From assembly GCA_020845495.1 (NCBI GenBank), contig JADLFM010000050.1:124001-188000 (forward strand): a stretch of 64,000 bases of DNA. Direction: 5' to 3'. Origin of the DNA: Chloroflexota bacterium. GTDB lineage: Bacteria; Chloroflexota; UBA6077; JACCZL01. Below the pieces are notes generated by a model. The model had not been told where the DNA came from. It saw only the letters and a program-made list of their open reading frames with translations, and did not search any database. Position 1 is the first letter of the stretch. Each line of letters starts with the position of its first letter. Both the position numbers and the translations under genes were made by a program. Below, one piece after another: positions 52,447 to 62,008 of the stretch.

Positions 52447-53180
52447 CGGTCCACCTCACGTCCGCCTGGACGCACTACGTCTTCAAGCGCCAGGCCGGCG
52501 CCGCTCGACCAGCGACGGAAGGCTTCTTCGCGCCGTAACCCATCCGCGATGTTCGTTGTCCGATTGTTGCGCAGGAACATGGCGTGCTGGCTACGATGCG
52601 CCTGCGCGGCCGCGAGTTTACGGTCGAACCAGGGAGTGATATCGAGGCTGAAATCAGCCGGGTCATCTCGGTTGGTGAGCTTATCGTCGGCGTTGGCGCC
52701 GGTATTGGCGCACCAGGTCAGCAGTTCGGGCCACCTGCTGACCCCGGATGTGGCCAGTGCTGCTCGGACGATCCGGTGGGTGTAGATATGCTGTGGATGA
52801 CCGTACTCGCCGTTCGAGCCGTGGGTGACGACGATATCCGGGCGAAGGCGATTCAAGTGCTCGACGACGGCGTCTCGAAACGTCTGGGGCGACGCATCGA
52901 TCGCCAGCGCCTCACCGCCGATCTCCATCCAGGGATCGACGAAGTCGAGGAATTGGACCTCGACCGCACCAAGTGCCCGTGCGGCGGCGCGCATCTCGGC
53001 TTCGCGGAACTCGCCAAGGCGAGATTTCGGCCCGACCGGCGGCTCGCCGACTTCGCCGCCCTCACCCCGTGTGGTGCACAGGAGGTGCAGCGTCTGTCCT
53101 TCCGAGACGAGCTTCGCCAGGTAGCCGGCGCCGAACAGGTCATCGTCAGGATGTGCAGAGATCGCGAGCACGGTCGCCAC
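52437..53180 (-). CDS. PIG-L (LmbE-like) zinc-dependent deacetylase
   Basis: 247 residues. The zinc-site motif AHPDDD follows the first strand, and THGSNGEYGHPQHIYTHR supplies the second His pair. The family de-N-acetylates sugars, such as GlcNAc-PI or the mycothiol and bacillithiol intermediates; which thiol or glycan is involved here is unknown. GTG 53180 has GGAGG 7 bases upstream; an open upstream extension lacks support. The membrane gene downstream overlaps its stop by 10 bases. Confidence 0.9.
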   Translation of the reverse strand: MATVLAISAHPDDDLFGAGYLAKLVSEGQTLHLLCTTRGEGGEVGEPPVGPKSRLGEFREAEMRAAARALGAVEVQFLDFVDPWMEIGGEALAIDASPQTFRDAVVEHLNRLRPDIVVTHGSNGEYGHPQHIYTHRIVRAALATSGVSRWPELLTWCANTGANADDKLTNRDDPADFSLDITPWFDRKLAAAQAHRSQHAMFLRNNRTTNIADGLRREEAFRRWSSGAGLALEDVVRPGGREVDRWR

Positions 53181-53429
53181 GGGTAATCCTCCATCGGAGC
53201 AGCACACTGGGAGCGGCGGTAAGGGAGCGGCCAGAGCGGCGCATGAGAACCAGGCAGCGCAACGCATGAGCAGTAAGCAGCGCATGGGACGTAGCCAGCA
53301 CGCGCAGAGCGGATAGCGCCAGCGCGAGTGAGGCCGGTGCAGACGAGACCGCCTGTTCCTGCCTCGTTTCGGCCGACCCAGCCTGCGCTCACCTCTGATA
53401 GTACGCCATGCCGCGGTCGGCGCTCCTGC

Positions 53430-53460
53430 TTGTCGGGGCCGCATCCGCGTTTGCTATACT
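53430..53460 (+). promoter_or_regulatory. Promoter of tRNA-Pro
   Basis: TATACT at 53455-53460, 18 bases before the mature tRNA 5' end, with TTGTCG at 53430-53435 as a possible -35 (19-base spacer). Confidence 0.5.
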
Positions 53461-53478
53461 CATCGAGCCGTACGGCAT

Positions 53479-53552
53479 CGGGGTGTAGCGCAGCCTGGTA
53501 GCGCGCTTCGTTCGGGACGAAGAGGCCGGAGGTTCAAGTCCTCTCACCCCGA
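53479..53552 (+). tRNA. tRNA-Pro (anticodon CGG)
   Basis: Cloverleaf: acceptor stem CGGGGTG (53479-53485) with CACCCCG (53545-53551), D arm GCGC-AGCCTGGTA-GCGC, anticodon arm CTTCG-TTCGGGA-CGAAG with anticodon CGG, T arm GGAGG-TTCAAGT-CCTCT. The discriminator is A; CCA is not encoded. Confidence 0.97.
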
Positions 53553-54096
53553 CCTGGGTACACGCCCCCAGAGAGCAAGCCCTCGAACAGGGCTAGAGTC
53601 ACGTGTTCGAGGTACTGCTCCTGGGGGTGGCCGAGACGATCGTGCTCCGCTCGATCCCCATCGCCTCGAAGATCGTCGTCAGGAGCGTCCGCCGGGTCGT
53701 CTCGCTCGGCCTCCGTCAGACCCTTGGGAAGTCCCCCAGCATCCGGGCGGCCTCCTCCTGGTGCGCCGAACTCGCCGAGAGCGGACAGTTCGGCGTACAT
53801 CGGCTGGCGTTCCAGAGGTAGGATCGGTCGTCGCGGTCATCGCCGACCATGTCGCGCGCCCTGCCTCCGCAGGTCCGACCCAGGTTTCCTCAACCCGAAG
53901 GATTCGCTGCCTCGTTCATGCGTGAGGAGCGCGCAACTCGGGCTTCGTCGCGGGGCATGACGGGCTTTGCTGGATATGGCCTGTCTCCTGGTCGTCCCCG
54001 GATGACGAGCGCCCGCGCATCGGAGGCCGACGATACGCGCCTCCACCGATTGAGGGTGGAGGCGCGTGCTGCCAGTGCCGAGCGGCAGGGGCGGCG
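53553..54096. other. Intergenic region, possible decayed gene
   Basis: About 540 bases between tRNA-Pro and the isocitrate dehydrogenase gene. On the minus strand around 53575-53830 protein-like pieces appear in different frames (for example EEAARMLGDFPRV, and TRRTLLTTIFEAMGIERSTIVS), separated by a stop or frame change, which suggests a frameshifted remnant of a small gene. No single frame is convincing. A terminator hairpin follows near 54035. Confidence 0.35.
54035..54067. terminator. Perfect hairpin downstream of isocitrate dehydrogenase
   Basis: ACGCGCCTCCACC 54035-54047 pairs with 54055-54067 around a 7-base loop, 30 bases after the minus-strand IDH stop. No U-tract. Confidence 0.6.
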
Positions 54097-56316
54097 TTAC
54101 CCCAGGGTAGCAAGCGCCGCGTTGAAGGTCTTCGATGGGCGCATTACTGCTGCCGCCTTCACCGGGTCTGGGTGGTAGTACCCGCCAAGGTCCACCGGCG
54201 ATCCCTGCACGCCAATGAGCTCCTTGACGATGGTGTCTTCGTGCTCCGAGAGGCGCTTCGCCAGGGGCGCGAAGGTCGCCGCAAGCTGCGGGTCTTCGGT
54301 CTGGCTGGCCAGTTCTCTGGCCCAGTAGAGTGCTAGATAGAAGTGGCTGCCACGGTTGTCGATGCCGCCGAGGGCGCGGCTTGGCGACTTGTCTTCTTCG
54401 AGGAACGTGCCCGTCGCGCGGTCGAGGGTGTCGGCGAGCACTTCGGCGCGCGTGTTGCCCGTGACCTGCGCCACGTGCTGGAAGCTCGCCGCCAGCGCGA
54501 GGAACTCACCGAGGCTATCCCAGCGAAGATAGTCCTCCTTCAACAACTGCTGGACGTGCTTCGGCGCCGAGCCGCCCGCACCCGTTTCGAACATCCCGCC
54601 GCCGGCGATGAGCGGCACGATCGAGAGCATCTTGGCGCTCGTGCCAAGCTCCAGGATTGGGAAGAGGTCGGTCAGGTAATCGCGCAGCACATTGCCTGTG
54701 ACCGAGATCGTGTTCAGGCCACGCCGAATACGCTCGACCGAGTAGGCAGTCGCCGTCGTTGGCGCCATGATCTCGATCTGAAGGCCAGCAGTGTCGTGCT
54801 CGGCCAGATAGGTCCGCACCTTGGCGAGCAGGTTGGCGTCGTGTGGGCGGTCCTGGTCCAGCCAGAACACCGTCGGATCGCCAGTGATCCGCGCGCGAGT
54901 CACGGCGAGCTTGACCCAGTCGCGCACGGCGATGTCTTTGGTCTGGCACATCCGGAAGATGTCGCCAGGGCTCACCTGCTGCTCGAGCACGACGTTACCG
55001 GTGCCATCGACAACCCGAACGGTGCCGGCCGATGTCAACTCGAAGGTCTTGTCGTGGCTGCCGTATTCTTCGGCAGCCATGGCCATCAGGCCCACATTCG
55101 GCACGTCGCCCATGGTGACTGGGTCGTACGCACCGTGAGCGCGGCAGTCATCGATGGCCACCTGGTAGATGCCGGCGTAGCTGCTGTCTGGAAGGACGGC
55201 GAGCGTGTCGGCCTCAGCGCCATCTGGACCCCACATGTGCCCCGAGTTCCGGATCATCGCCGGCATCGAAGCGTCGACGATGACGTCGCTCGGGACGTGC
55301 AGGTTGGTGATCCCGCGCTCGGAGTCGACCATTGCCAGGGCTGGACCGTCGGCCCGCTCGGACTCAAACGATGCCTTGATGTCCGCACCTCGAGGGAGCC
55401 GATCGAGGCCGGCCAGGATGGCGCCAAGCCCATCGTTGGGGCTCAGCCCGGCGTCCTCGAGCACGTCGCCGTACGTCGCGAACGTCTTGGGAAAGAACGC
55501 GCGAACGGCATGGCCGAAGATGATCGGGTCGGAGACCTTCATCATCGTCGCCTTGAGGTGCACCGAGAACAGGACGCCATCGGCCTTGGCGCGGGCGACC
55601 TGCGCGGTGAGAAACGCCCGGAGCGGCTCGGCCCGCATTACCGCGGCATCGACGACCTCTCCCGCCAGCACGGTCACCGATTGACGGAGCACCGTCGTCG
55701 TGCCATCGTCAGCGACGAGCTCGATGCGGAGTGTGTCGGCCTGGCCAATGACCGCCGAGCGCTCCGTCGAGCGGAAATCGTCGGCCGTCATGTGGGCAAC
55801 GTTCGTCTTCGAGTCGGGCGACCACTTGCCCATCCTGTGGGGGTGAGCGCGAGCGTAGTTCTTGACCGACGCGGGCGCACGCCGGTCCGAGTTCCCTTCA
55901 CGTAAAACCGGGTTGACCGCGCTGCCTTTGACCCGGTCGTAGCGAGCGCGTACCTCGCGCTCTGCATCGGTCGACGGGTCGTCGGGATACTCCGGCAGCG
56001 CGTAGCCCTGTTGCTGAAGCTCGGCAATCGCCGCCTTCAACTGGGGCACGGACGCCGAGATGTTGGGGAGTTTGATGATGTTTGCCTGTGGGGTCTTGGC
56101 AAGCTCGCCAAGCTCAGCGAGCGCGTCAGCCATGCGCTGCTCCGGGCGGAGATGCTCCGGGAAGCCGGCGATGATACGTCCCGCGAGTGAAATATCAGGG
56201 GTCTCGACGTGGACCCCAGCCTGAGAGGCGTATGCCTGCACGATCGGCAGGAACGAATACGTCGCAAGGGCCGGCGCTTCGTCGGTCAGCGTGTACATGA
56301 TGGTTGACTCGGTCAC
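54097..56316 (-). CDS. idh2: Monomeric NADP-dependent isocitrate dehydrogenase
   Basis: 739 residues, the length of the monomeric (not dimeric) IDH family that oxidatively decarboxylates isocitrate to 2-oxoglutarate in the TCA cycle. Recognisable segments are [82 protein letters not shown], and [22 protein letters not shown] 56316 has GGAAGG 8-9 bases upstream; the longer frame is rejected. Monomeric IDH is scattered among bacteria, so horizontal origin is possible but codon use looks local. Confidence 0.95.
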   Translation of the reverse strand: MTESTIMYTLTDEAPALATYSFLPIVQAYASQAGVHVETPDISLAGRIIAGFPEHLRPEQRMADALAELGELAKTPQANIIKLPNISASVPQLKAAIAELQQQGYALPEYPDDPSTDAEREVRARYDRVKGSAVNPVLREGNSDRRAPASVKNYARAHPHRMGKWSPDSKTNVAHMTADDFRSTERSAVIGQADTLRIELVADDGTTTVLRQSVTVLAGEVVDAAVMRAEPLRAFLTAQVARAKADGVLFSVHLKATMMKVSDPIIFGHAVRAFFPKTFATYGDVLEDAGLSPNDGLGAILAGLDRLPRGADIKASFESERADGPALAMVDSERGITNLHVPSDVIVDASMPAMIRNSGHMWGPDGAEADTLAVLPDSSYAGIYQVAIDDCRAHGAYDPVTMGDVPNVGLMAMAAEEYGSHDKTFELTSAGTVRVVDGTGNVVLEQQVSPGDIFRMCQTKDIAVRDWVKLAVTRARITGDPTVFWLDQDRPHDANLLAKVRTYLAEHDTAGLQIEIMAPTTATAYSVERIRRGLNTISVTGNVLRDYLTDLFPILELGTSAKMLSIVPLIAGGGMFETGAGGSAPKHVQQLLKEDYLRWDSLGEFLALAASFQHVAQVTGNTRAEVLADTLDRATGTFLEEDKSPSRALGGIDNRGSHFYLALYWARELASQTEDPQLAATFAPLAKRLSEHEDTIVKELIGVQGSPVDLGGYYHPDPVKAAAVMRPSKTFNAALATLG

Positions 56317-56726
56317 CCGTGTCCGCCTTCCCTCGACAAGGGTCGATCGAAATGATTCACTGTGCAACGGTACCGTAGCGCGACGGCCGCCGCGACGCAA
56401 TCGAGCGGGGAGTCCCAGTTGCTCAGCGAGACCCAACCCGGAGAGTAGTCTCGAGAGTCTATCGCCTGCGGCAGGCAGCGGCCACCAGGGAAGGTGAGCG
56501 GTGGCATGGGGGGCGCGCGGGCCGGCTATGCCTGCCGTGAAGCGCCGTCATGGGATACGTCACGGGGCAGGCCAGACGACAGGTCGACGGTAGGCTCTGT
56601 GACGCTTCCCGATCCACGGGGGTGCACGCCAGTCCGCCGCCAGTGGCGTCGCGAGCAGGGCGTCAATCCCTCACCCGAACGTACAATGGCGCCGAACGAC
56701 CGTTCGACGCCACCAGGAGAGCGGGG
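56317..56726. other. Intergenic region between isocitrate dehydrogenase and tRNA-Gln
   Basis: About 410 bases. Short open frames exist but none with a ribosome-binding site or protein-like composition. It must contain the IDH promoter, which I cannot place. A TACAAT at 56683-56688 on the plus strand has no gene after it other than the antisense tRNA. Confidence 0.5.
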
Positions 56727-56797
56727 CTGCCGGACTAGGATTCGAACCTAGACTAAGTGATCCAGAGTCACCCGGGCTACCGTTACCCCATCCGGCA
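56727..56797 (-). tRNA. tRNA-Gln (anticodon CTG)
   Basis: On the minus strand the acceptor stem TGCCGGA pairs with TCCGGCA, the anticodon arm is GGTGA-CTCTGGA-TCACT with anticodon CTG, and the T arm is CTAGG-TTCGAAT-CCTAG. Discriminator G; CCA not encoded. Confidence 0.95.
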
Positions 56798-56808
56798 CTG
56801 GCTCGCAA

Positions 56809-56838
56809 AGTATACGAGAGCCGGCAGCGGCACAGCAA
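56809..56838 (-). promoter_or_regulatory. Promoter of tRNA-Gln
   Basis: TATACT (plus strand 56809-56814) 11 bases before the tRNA 5' end, with TTGCTG (56833-56838) as -35 at 18-base spacing. Confidence 0.5.
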
Positions 56839-56970
56839 CGCCGAGCGTTGGCGTTCGAGTCGCGCCGGGTCGTCTCTCCGACGAGGGGTAGGTAGCCCGG
56901 ATCGAGCACCCGCGGCGTAGCATCCATGATGCCGTCTGGTGCTTCTCGTGCCAGGAATCTCGGTCTGCCG

Positions 56971-57348
56971 TCAGCCGCTGGTACCCCAGGGGTTATCGAT
57001 GGCGACGAGCCAGGAGCCGTCTTGCTGGCGGCGCACCACGTCGGTGGTCGTGGCGCGAAGGTCCAGCGGACTGCCGTCCGGGCCGGTTCCGGCGAGCGTC
57101 CAGGTGGAGCAGAGCAGCGCGAGGTCGTCCGACCGCACGGTAAGTCTTGGCTGCATGCTGAACGTTCCACGAAGCGCGAGAAACCCCGCGAGGGCTTCAC
57201 GAATGCTCGCCGCACCGGACACGGACTGACCAGGCTGCGGAACGAGTGTCGCCTGCGGCTCATAGAGCGCCATCAGCCCTTCGAGGTCGTTGGCGTTGAA
57301 GCGTTCGACGAACAGGCGATGCACTGACTCAGGGTCGCGAGCGGCCAC
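56971..57348 (-). CDS. NTF2-like (SnoaL/DUF4440-type) small protein
   Basis: 125 residues with the cone-shaped NTF2 fold pattern: ESVHRLFVERFNANDLEGLMALYEPQATLV at the N-terminus and GSWLVAIDNPW at the end. The fold hosts many unrelated enzymes and binding proteins, so no function is assigned. GTG 57348 has GGAGG 8 bases upstream. It follows hisIE by 24 bases on the same strand and may be transcribed with the his cluster. Confidence 0.8.
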   Translation of the reverse strand: MAARDPESVHRLFVERFNANDLEGLMALYEPQATLVPQPGQSVSGAASIREALAGFLALRGTFSMQPRLTVRSDDLALLCSTWTLAGTGPDGSPLDLRATTTDVVRRQQDGSWLVAIDNPWGTSG

Positions 57349-57372
57349 GGTAGTACCTCCGGTCGATGGGAG

Positions 57373-58005
57373 TCAGCGGCGGCGGCGAGCTAGCTCAGCC
57401 CAGATGTCGTCCGGCGTCAGACCGGCCTGGGCGAGCACGATCAGACTGTGGAACCAGAGATCAGCTGTCTCGGCGATCAGACTGTCGCGGTCCTCGCGAA
57501 CGGCGGCGATGACGACTTCGGTCGCCTCCTCGCCCACTTTTTGAGCCATCCGGGGCATCCCGCGCGCGGCGAGGCGGGCGATGTAGGAGCCCTCGGGGCG
57601 CTCGTCGAGGCGCTGTTTGATGACGTCGAAGAGCTCGGCTGCCGTCTCCGGGCCAGAGGCGAGCGGCTCCTGCCCCTCCAGGTTGGTAAAGAAGCAACTG
57701 ACCGCGTTGGTATGACAGGTCGGGCCGGCCGGGTCGGCCAGGACGAGCAGGGTGTCGCCGTCGCAGTCGACGTTCAGGGCGCGCACCCGCAGCACGTTGC
57801 CGGACGTCTCGCCCTTCATCCAGAGCCGCTTGCGGCTCCGGCTGTAGAACCAGACTCTACCGTCGGCGCACGTCCGCTCGTACGCCTCGCGGTTCATATA
57901 GCCGACCATCAGGACGCGCAGCGAACGGGCGTCCTGCACCACAGCCGGCAGCAGGTCGATGTCGTCGAAGCGAGGAGTGAGCGCTGAGGCGTCAGGTACG
58001 CTCAT
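57373..58005 (-). CDS. hisIE: Bifunctional phosphoribosyl-AMP cyclohydrolase / phosphoribosyl-ATP pyrophosphatase
   Basis: 210 residues fusing HisI (~1-120; [20 protein letters not shown] with the zinc and magnesium ligands, and WMKGETSGN) and HisE (~125-210; [13 protein letters not shown] with the NTP-pyrophosphatase acidic residues). It catalyses steps 2 and 3 of histidine synthesis. Its ATG overlaps the hisF stop (ATGA 58002-58005), and GAGGTG precedes it, so it is translationally coupled to hisF. Confidence 0.95.
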   Translation of the reverse strand: MSVPDASALTPRFDDIDLLPAVVQDARSLRVLMVGYMNREAYERTCADGRVWFYSRSRKRLWMKGETSGNVLRVRALNVDCDGDTLLVLADPAGPTCHTNAVSCFFTNLEGQEPLASGPETAAELFDVIKQRLDERPEGSYIARLAARGMPRMAQKVGEEATEVVIAAVREDRDSLIAETADLWFHSLIVLAQAGLTPDDIWAELARRRR

Positions 58006-58784
58006 GCCGTCACCTCACGCCGTGCCGACACTGGCCGGACCGGAACGCCTCGCGCCGCGATTTGCGCCTTCACGTCGGCGATCCGGATCGTCCCGTAGTG
58101 GAAGATGCTGGCTGCGAGCGCCGCGTCCGCCTTCCCCTCGACCAGCACGTCCACCATGTGGGCCGCGTTGCCGGCACCGCCGCTCGCAACGACGGGCACG
58201 GTGACCGCCTCTGAGATCATACGGGTTAGTCGAACCTCGTAGCCCTGCTTGGTGCCATCAGCGTCGATGCTGTTCACCACGATCTCGCCGGCCCCAAGCT
58301 CGACGCCGCGTTGTGCCCACTCGATCGCGTCCCGCCCGGTCTTGCGGCGCCCGCCGTGGGTCACCACCTCGTACCGCTCGCCGTTCCAGGCGATGTCGAT
58401 CGAGAGCACGATGCACTGGCTCCCGAACCACTCCGACGCCTCGCGAATGACGTCCGGCCGCTCGACAGCGGCGGTGTTCAGCGAGACCTTGTCGGCGCCG
58501 GCCTTGAGCATCGTCCGTACGTCCTCGGCGGTGCGGACGCCGCCGCCGACGGTGAGCGGTATGAAGACGGCCTCGGCGGTGCGGCGCACCACGTCAAGAA
58601 TTGTCTCGCGCCCCTCGGCAGACGCGGTGATGTCGTAGAAGACTAACTCGTCGGCGCCCTCGCGATTGTACAGGGCGGCAAGCTCGACCGGATCGCCCGC
58701 ATCGCGCAACTGCTCGAAGGTGACACCTTTGACGACCCGGCCGCGGTTGACGTCGAGGCAGGGGATGATTCGCCGGGTCAGCAC
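58002..58784 (-). CDS. hisF: Imidazole glycerol phosphate synthase cyclase subunit
   Basis: 260 residues, the TIM-barrel cyclase subunit that works with HisH to make IGP and AICAR. Catalytic Asp11 lies in [13 protein letters not shown], and the second Asp in [18 protein letters not shown] 58784 has GGAGG 7 bases upstream. Flanked by hisA and hisIE with almost no gaps, as part of a compact his operon. Confidence 0.96.
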   Translation of the reverse strand: MLTRRIIPCLDVNRGRVVKGVTFEQLRDAGDPVELAALYNREGADELVFYDITASAEGRETILDVVRRTAEAVFIPLTVGGGVRTAEDVRTMLKAGADKVSLNTAAVERPDVIREASEWFGSQCIVLSIDIAWNGERYEVVTHGGRRKTGRDAIEWAQRGVELGAGEIVVNSIDADGTKQGYEVRLTRMISEAVTVPVVASGGAGNAAHMVDVLVEGKADAALAASIFHYGTIRIADVKAQIAARGVPVRPVSARREVTA

Positions 58785-58786
58785 GC

Positions 58787-59530
58787 TTATCCTCCAGCGG
58801 CCGTGTCGGCCGCATCCACGCGCCGGACCGCTTCGGCGAGATCCAGGGCGCCCGTGTAGATCGCCTTGCCCACGATGACGCCGCGTACGCCGGTGTCGAG
58901 CAGGGACAGGACGTCGTCGAGGCGCCCGACCCCGCCCGACGCGATCACGTCGACCCCGGGCACCGCTGCCGCCATCCGCCGCATCGCCGAGTGGTTTGGA
59001 CCGCTCAGCATGCCGTCCCGCGCGATGTCGGTGTAGACGATCGCCCGGGCGCCCCGGCGCGCCACGCTCCGCGCGAAATCGAGCGCATCGGTGCCCGAGA
59101 CGTCCTGCCAGCCGCGCACGGCGACCTGACCGTCGCGGGCGTCGATCCCGACGACGATCCGCTCGCCGAAGCGCGCTAATGCAACGTCGAGCAACGACGG
59201 GTCGTCGAGCGCTGCCGTGCCGAGGATGGCGCGGGCGACGCCGACCGCGAACGCCGCCTCCAGGTCGGCCAGGGTCCGGAGGCCGCCCCCTAGTTGGACC
59301 GGCACGCGAACTGCCTCAACGATCCGCTTGACGACACCAAGCTGAAGGGGTGCGCCCGCCTGCGCGCCGTCCAGGTCCACGACGTGAATGCGCCGCGCCT
59401 CGGATGCCTCCCAGCGCCGAGCCATGGCGGGCGGGTCGTCACCGTAGGTGGTCGAGCGGTCGAAGTCGCCCTGAACCAGCCGGACGCAGCGTCCACCCTG
59501 GAGATCGATGGCCGGGATGACCTCGAACAC
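58787..59530 (-). CDS. hisA: Phosphoribosylformimino-AICAR ribotide isomerase
   Basis: 247 residues, TIM-barrel isomerase with catalytic Asp9 in [14 protein letters not shown] and the second Asp in [15 protein letters not shown]. It carries out the Amadori rearrangement in histidine synthesis. GTG 59530 begins 4 bases after the hisH stop and has no Shine-Dalgarno, so translation probably depends on ribosomes terminating at hisH. Confidence 0.95.
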   Translation of the reverse strand: MFEVIPAIDLQGGRCVRLVQGDFDRSTTYGDDPPAMARRWEASEARRIHVVDLDGAQAGAPLQLGVVKRIVEAVRVPVQLGGGLRTLADLEAAFAVGVARAILGTAALDDPSLLDVALARFGERIVVGIDARDGQVAVRGWQDVSGTDALDFARSVARRGARAIVYTDIARDGMLSGPNHSAMRRMAAAVPGVDVIASGGVGRLDDVLSLLDTGVRGVIVGKAIYTGALDLAEAVRRVDAADTAAGG

Positions 59531-59534
59531 GCGA

Positions 59535-60179
59535 TCAGGCGCGTGCCGGCGCGAGGGAGGGGGCGGCCGGGGCTGGCTCGCAGAGGCTGACGAAGTTCCG
59601 ATACATCTGGAGACCCGCCTCGGCGCTCTTCTCGGGGTGGAACTGGGCGGCGAACACGTTGTCGCGGGCCACGATCGATGCGAAGGTCACACCGTAGTCG
59701 GTCTCACCCACAATCACGTCGTCGGCGGTAGGCTCGACGTAATACGAATGGACGAAGTAAAAATACGCATCGTTCGGGATGCCGTCCAGGATCGGGTGGC
59801 GCTTGCGGAAGCGAACCGAGTTCCAGCCCATGTGCGGTACCTTCTGGCCGGCCGGCAGTTTCCTGACCGTTCCCGCGAGCAGGCCCAGGCAGGGGACGCC
59901 GCCGCCTTCCTCGCTCTGCTCGAACACGATCTGCTCGCCGAGGCAGACGCCGAAGAATGGGCGGCCAGAGGCGACGTAGCGCCGCAACGGCTCCACCATT
60001 CCAAGCCGTTGGAGGTTGCGCATCGCGTCCACCGCTGAGCCCTGACCGGGCACGACCAGGCCATCCGCACGCTCGATGGTGCGAAGATCGTCCGTGACTA
60101 CCGGATGCGCGCCAACGTGCTCGAGCGCCTTCGCGACGCTTCGCAGATTGCCGGCTCCGTAGTCCAGAATGGCGATCAT
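59535..60179 (-). CDS. hisH: Imidazole glycerol phosphate synthase glutaminase subunit
   Basis: 214 residues, class I glutamine amidotransferase that feeds ammonia to HisF. The nucleophile Cys is in GVCLGEQIVFE and the His/Glu pair in AAQFHPEKS. The N-terminus MIAILDYGAGNLRSV is canonical. ATG 60179 has GAGGTGG upstream. First gene of the his cluster; a TGATACAAT extended -10 lies 30 bases before it. The last ~15 residues are an Ala/Pro-rich tail. Confidence 0.95.
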   Translation of the reverse strand: MIAILDYGAGNLRSVAKALEHVGAHPVVTDDLRTIERADGLVVPGQGSAVDAMRNLQRLGMVEPLRRYVASGRPFFGVCLGEQIVFEQSEEGGGVPCLGLLAGTVRKLPAGQKVPHMGWNSVRFRKRHPILDGIPNDAYFYFVHSYYVEPTADDVIVGETDYGVTFASIVARDNVFAAQFHPEKSAEAGLQMYRNFVSLCEPAPAAPSLAPARA

Positions 60180-60208
60180 CGACCCACCTCGCAGTTTCCG
60201 CGACCGGG

Positions 60209-60217
60209 ATTGTATCA
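60209..60217 (-). promoter_or_regulatory. Extended -10 promoter of the his operon
   Basis: TGATACAAT on the minus strand: extended TGA followed by TACAAT, about 30 bases before the hisH ATG. A palindrome overlaps the -35 position. Confidence 0.5.
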
Positions 60218-60228
60218 GACCACCCGGC

Positions 60229-60242
60229 GCCTCACATGAGGC
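60229..60242. promoter_or_regulatory. Palindrome between hisH and gatB promoters
   Basis: GCCTCA-CA-TGAGGC, a perfect 6-base dyad with a 2-base centre. It sits where the hisH -35 would be, so it could be an operator. No protein is suggested by the sequence. Confidence 0.3.
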
Positions 60243-60316
60243 CGCCGCGTTCGACGAGCAACCCGCCTCGCAAACGTCCAGCAGGCGCGGCCGGAGCCGG
60301 GGTCGTTCTGCTCCCC

Positions 60317-60325
60317 TGATATACT
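60317..60325 (+). promoter_or_regulatory. Extended -10 promoter of gatB
   Basis: TGATATACT: extended TGA then TATACT, 53 bases before ATG 60378. It closely resembles the divergent hisH element. Confidence 0.5.
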
Positions 60326-60377
60326 CGAAGGCAACGCCTTGCAGCGGCCCCCGGCCGCTGCCCCACGAGCGAGGGCC

Positions 60378-61850
60378 ATGGTCAGCGCGCCGACTGCCAC
60401 GAAGTATGAAGCCGTCATCGGGCTCGAGGTTCACTCGCAATTGCTGACGAACAGCAAGATGTTCTGTGGCTGCTCGTCCGACTACGCCGGTGCGGCTCCG
60501 AACACCCACGTCTGCCCGGTCTGCCTGGGGATGCCGGGCGTCCTGCCGGTCATCAACCGCCGCGCCGTCGAGTTGACGATCATGACCGGACTAGCCCTCA
60601 ATTGCGACATCCCCGAAGCGAGCAAGTTCGACCGCAAGAACTACCCCTATCCCGATCTCGTGAAGGGGTACCAGATCTCGCAGTACGACCTCCCGTTCTG
60701 CGTGGACGGTTGGATCGACGTCGAGGTTGATGGCGCAACCCGGCGCGCCGGCATCGAACGGGTCCACCTCGAAGAGGACACCGCGCGCCTCGTCCACGGC
60801 ACCGATTCGAGCGGCACTCCCTGTAGTCTGATCGACGTGAATCGCTCCGGCGTGCCGCTGATGGAGATCGTGAGCCGGCCGGACATGCGCTCGCCGGCCG
60901 AGGCGCGTGCCTACCTCCAGAAGCTCCGCGCGATCTTGCGGGCGCTCGGGGTCTCAACCGGTAACATGGAGGAAGGCTCCTTTCGCTGTGACGCGAACAT
61001 CTCGCTCCGGCCGGTCGGACAGCAGGAGTACGGCACCAAGACCGAAGTTAAAAACATGAACTCGTTTCGCTCGGTGTTCCGGGCGCTCGAGTTCGAGATC
61101 CAGCGTCAGACCGAGGCCCTGGAGCGCGGTGAGCGGATCGTGCAAGAGACCCGTGGCTGGATCGACGATCGTGGTGTGACCGTCTCGCAGCGCTCCAAGG
61201 AACAGGCTCACGACTACCGCTACTTCCCGGAGCCGGATCTACCGCCCGTCTTCGTCAACCGCGGGTGGGTCGACGAGATTCGCGGCCTCCTCCCCGAACT
61301 TCCCGACGCTCGGCGCGAGCGCTACGTCAGCACCTTCGGCCTCACCCTGTACCTCGCGACCCAATTGACGGCCTCCTCTGAGACTGGCGACCTCTTCGAA
61401 CGGACGATCGCGCTCTATCCAGACCCCCGCAAGGTCGGGAACTGGATTCAGACCGAATTGTTCCGGCTCCAGAAGGAGAGTGACGACGAGGAGGGCGCAG
61501 GTACGGTACCCTCGGCCGAGCATCTGGCTGAGTTGCTGAAACTGATCGACGCCAGCACCATCAGCCAGAGCGCTGCCAAGCAGGTGTTCGAGGAGATGTA
61601 CCACAGTGGACGGTCGCCGGCGGCCGTCGTCGAGGCGCTTGGACTGCGCCAGGTCAGCGACGCCGATGCCCTGCTCGGCGCGATCGACCAGGTCATCGCC
61701 GCGAACCCGAAACCAGTCGAGGACTACCGGAGCGGCAAGCAGGCCGCCATCGGCCGCCTGGTCGGAGAGGTGATGAAGGCGACGCGCGGGCGGGCTAATC
61801 CCGCCATCGTCACCGACCTGCTCAAGCGCCGGCTCGACGGCGGCGCCTAG
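60378..61850 (+). CDS. gatB: Asp-tRNA(Asn)/Glu-tRNA(Gln) amidotransferase subunit B
   Basis: 490 residues. GatB, with GatA and GatC, converts misacylated Glu-tRNA(Gln) or Asp-tRNA(Asn) to the correct amidated forms. Motifs: IGLEVHSQL, the zinc cysteines in [11 protein letters not shown] and [31 protein letters not shown], and the C-terminal YqeY-like tail ending [19 protein letters not shown] 60378 is chosen; a TTG further upstream would add residues without family support. gatA and gatC are not adjacent, so this is a solitary gatB. A tRNA-Gln gene lies 3.5 kb away. Confidence 0.96.
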   Translation: MVSAPTATKYEAVIGLEVHSQLLTNSKMFCGCSSDYAGAAPNTHVCPVCLGMPGVLPVINRRAVELTIMTGLALNCDIPEASKFDRKNYPYPDLVKGYQISQYDLPFCVDGWIDVEVDGATRRAGIERVHLEEDTARLVHGTDSSGTPCSLIDVNRSGVPLMEIVSRPDMRSPAEARAYLQKLRAILRALGVSTGNMEEGSFRCDANISLRPVGQQEYGTKTEVKNMNSFRSVFRALEFEIQRQTEALERGERIVQETRGWIDDRGVTVSQRSKEQAHDYRYFPEPDLPPVFVNRGWVDEIRGLLPELPDARRERYVSTFGLTLYLATQLTASSETGDLFERTIALYPDPRKVGNWIQTELFRLQKESDDEEGAGTVPSAEHLAELLKLIDASTISQSAAKQVFEEMYHSGRSPAAVVEALGLRQVSDADALLGAIDQVIAANPKPVEDYRSGKQAAIGRLVGEVMKATRGRANPAIVTDLLKRRLDGGA

Positions 61851-62008
61851 CCAGTCGACCCAATGCAAAGCCGCGAAGCCCCGTGCGGAAACGTACGCCG
61901 CGTGCGCCGTAGGGGTGTCTGGCCGCGCGCCGGCCGTGTCAAGACCTGGACGGCGAGCGGGGGAACGAACGCGGTCGTGCGCCCTCATCGAGGAGCGATG
62001 TCACGACG

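Noticed and set aside
53603..53821. 72-codon plus-strand gene after tRNA-Pro
   Set aside because: No start signal and no recognisable domain; more likely antisense to a decayed gene.
54343..55905. 520-codon plus-strand frame inside isocitrate dehydrogenase
   Set aside because: Antisense to a full-length conserved enzyme; composition is low-quality.
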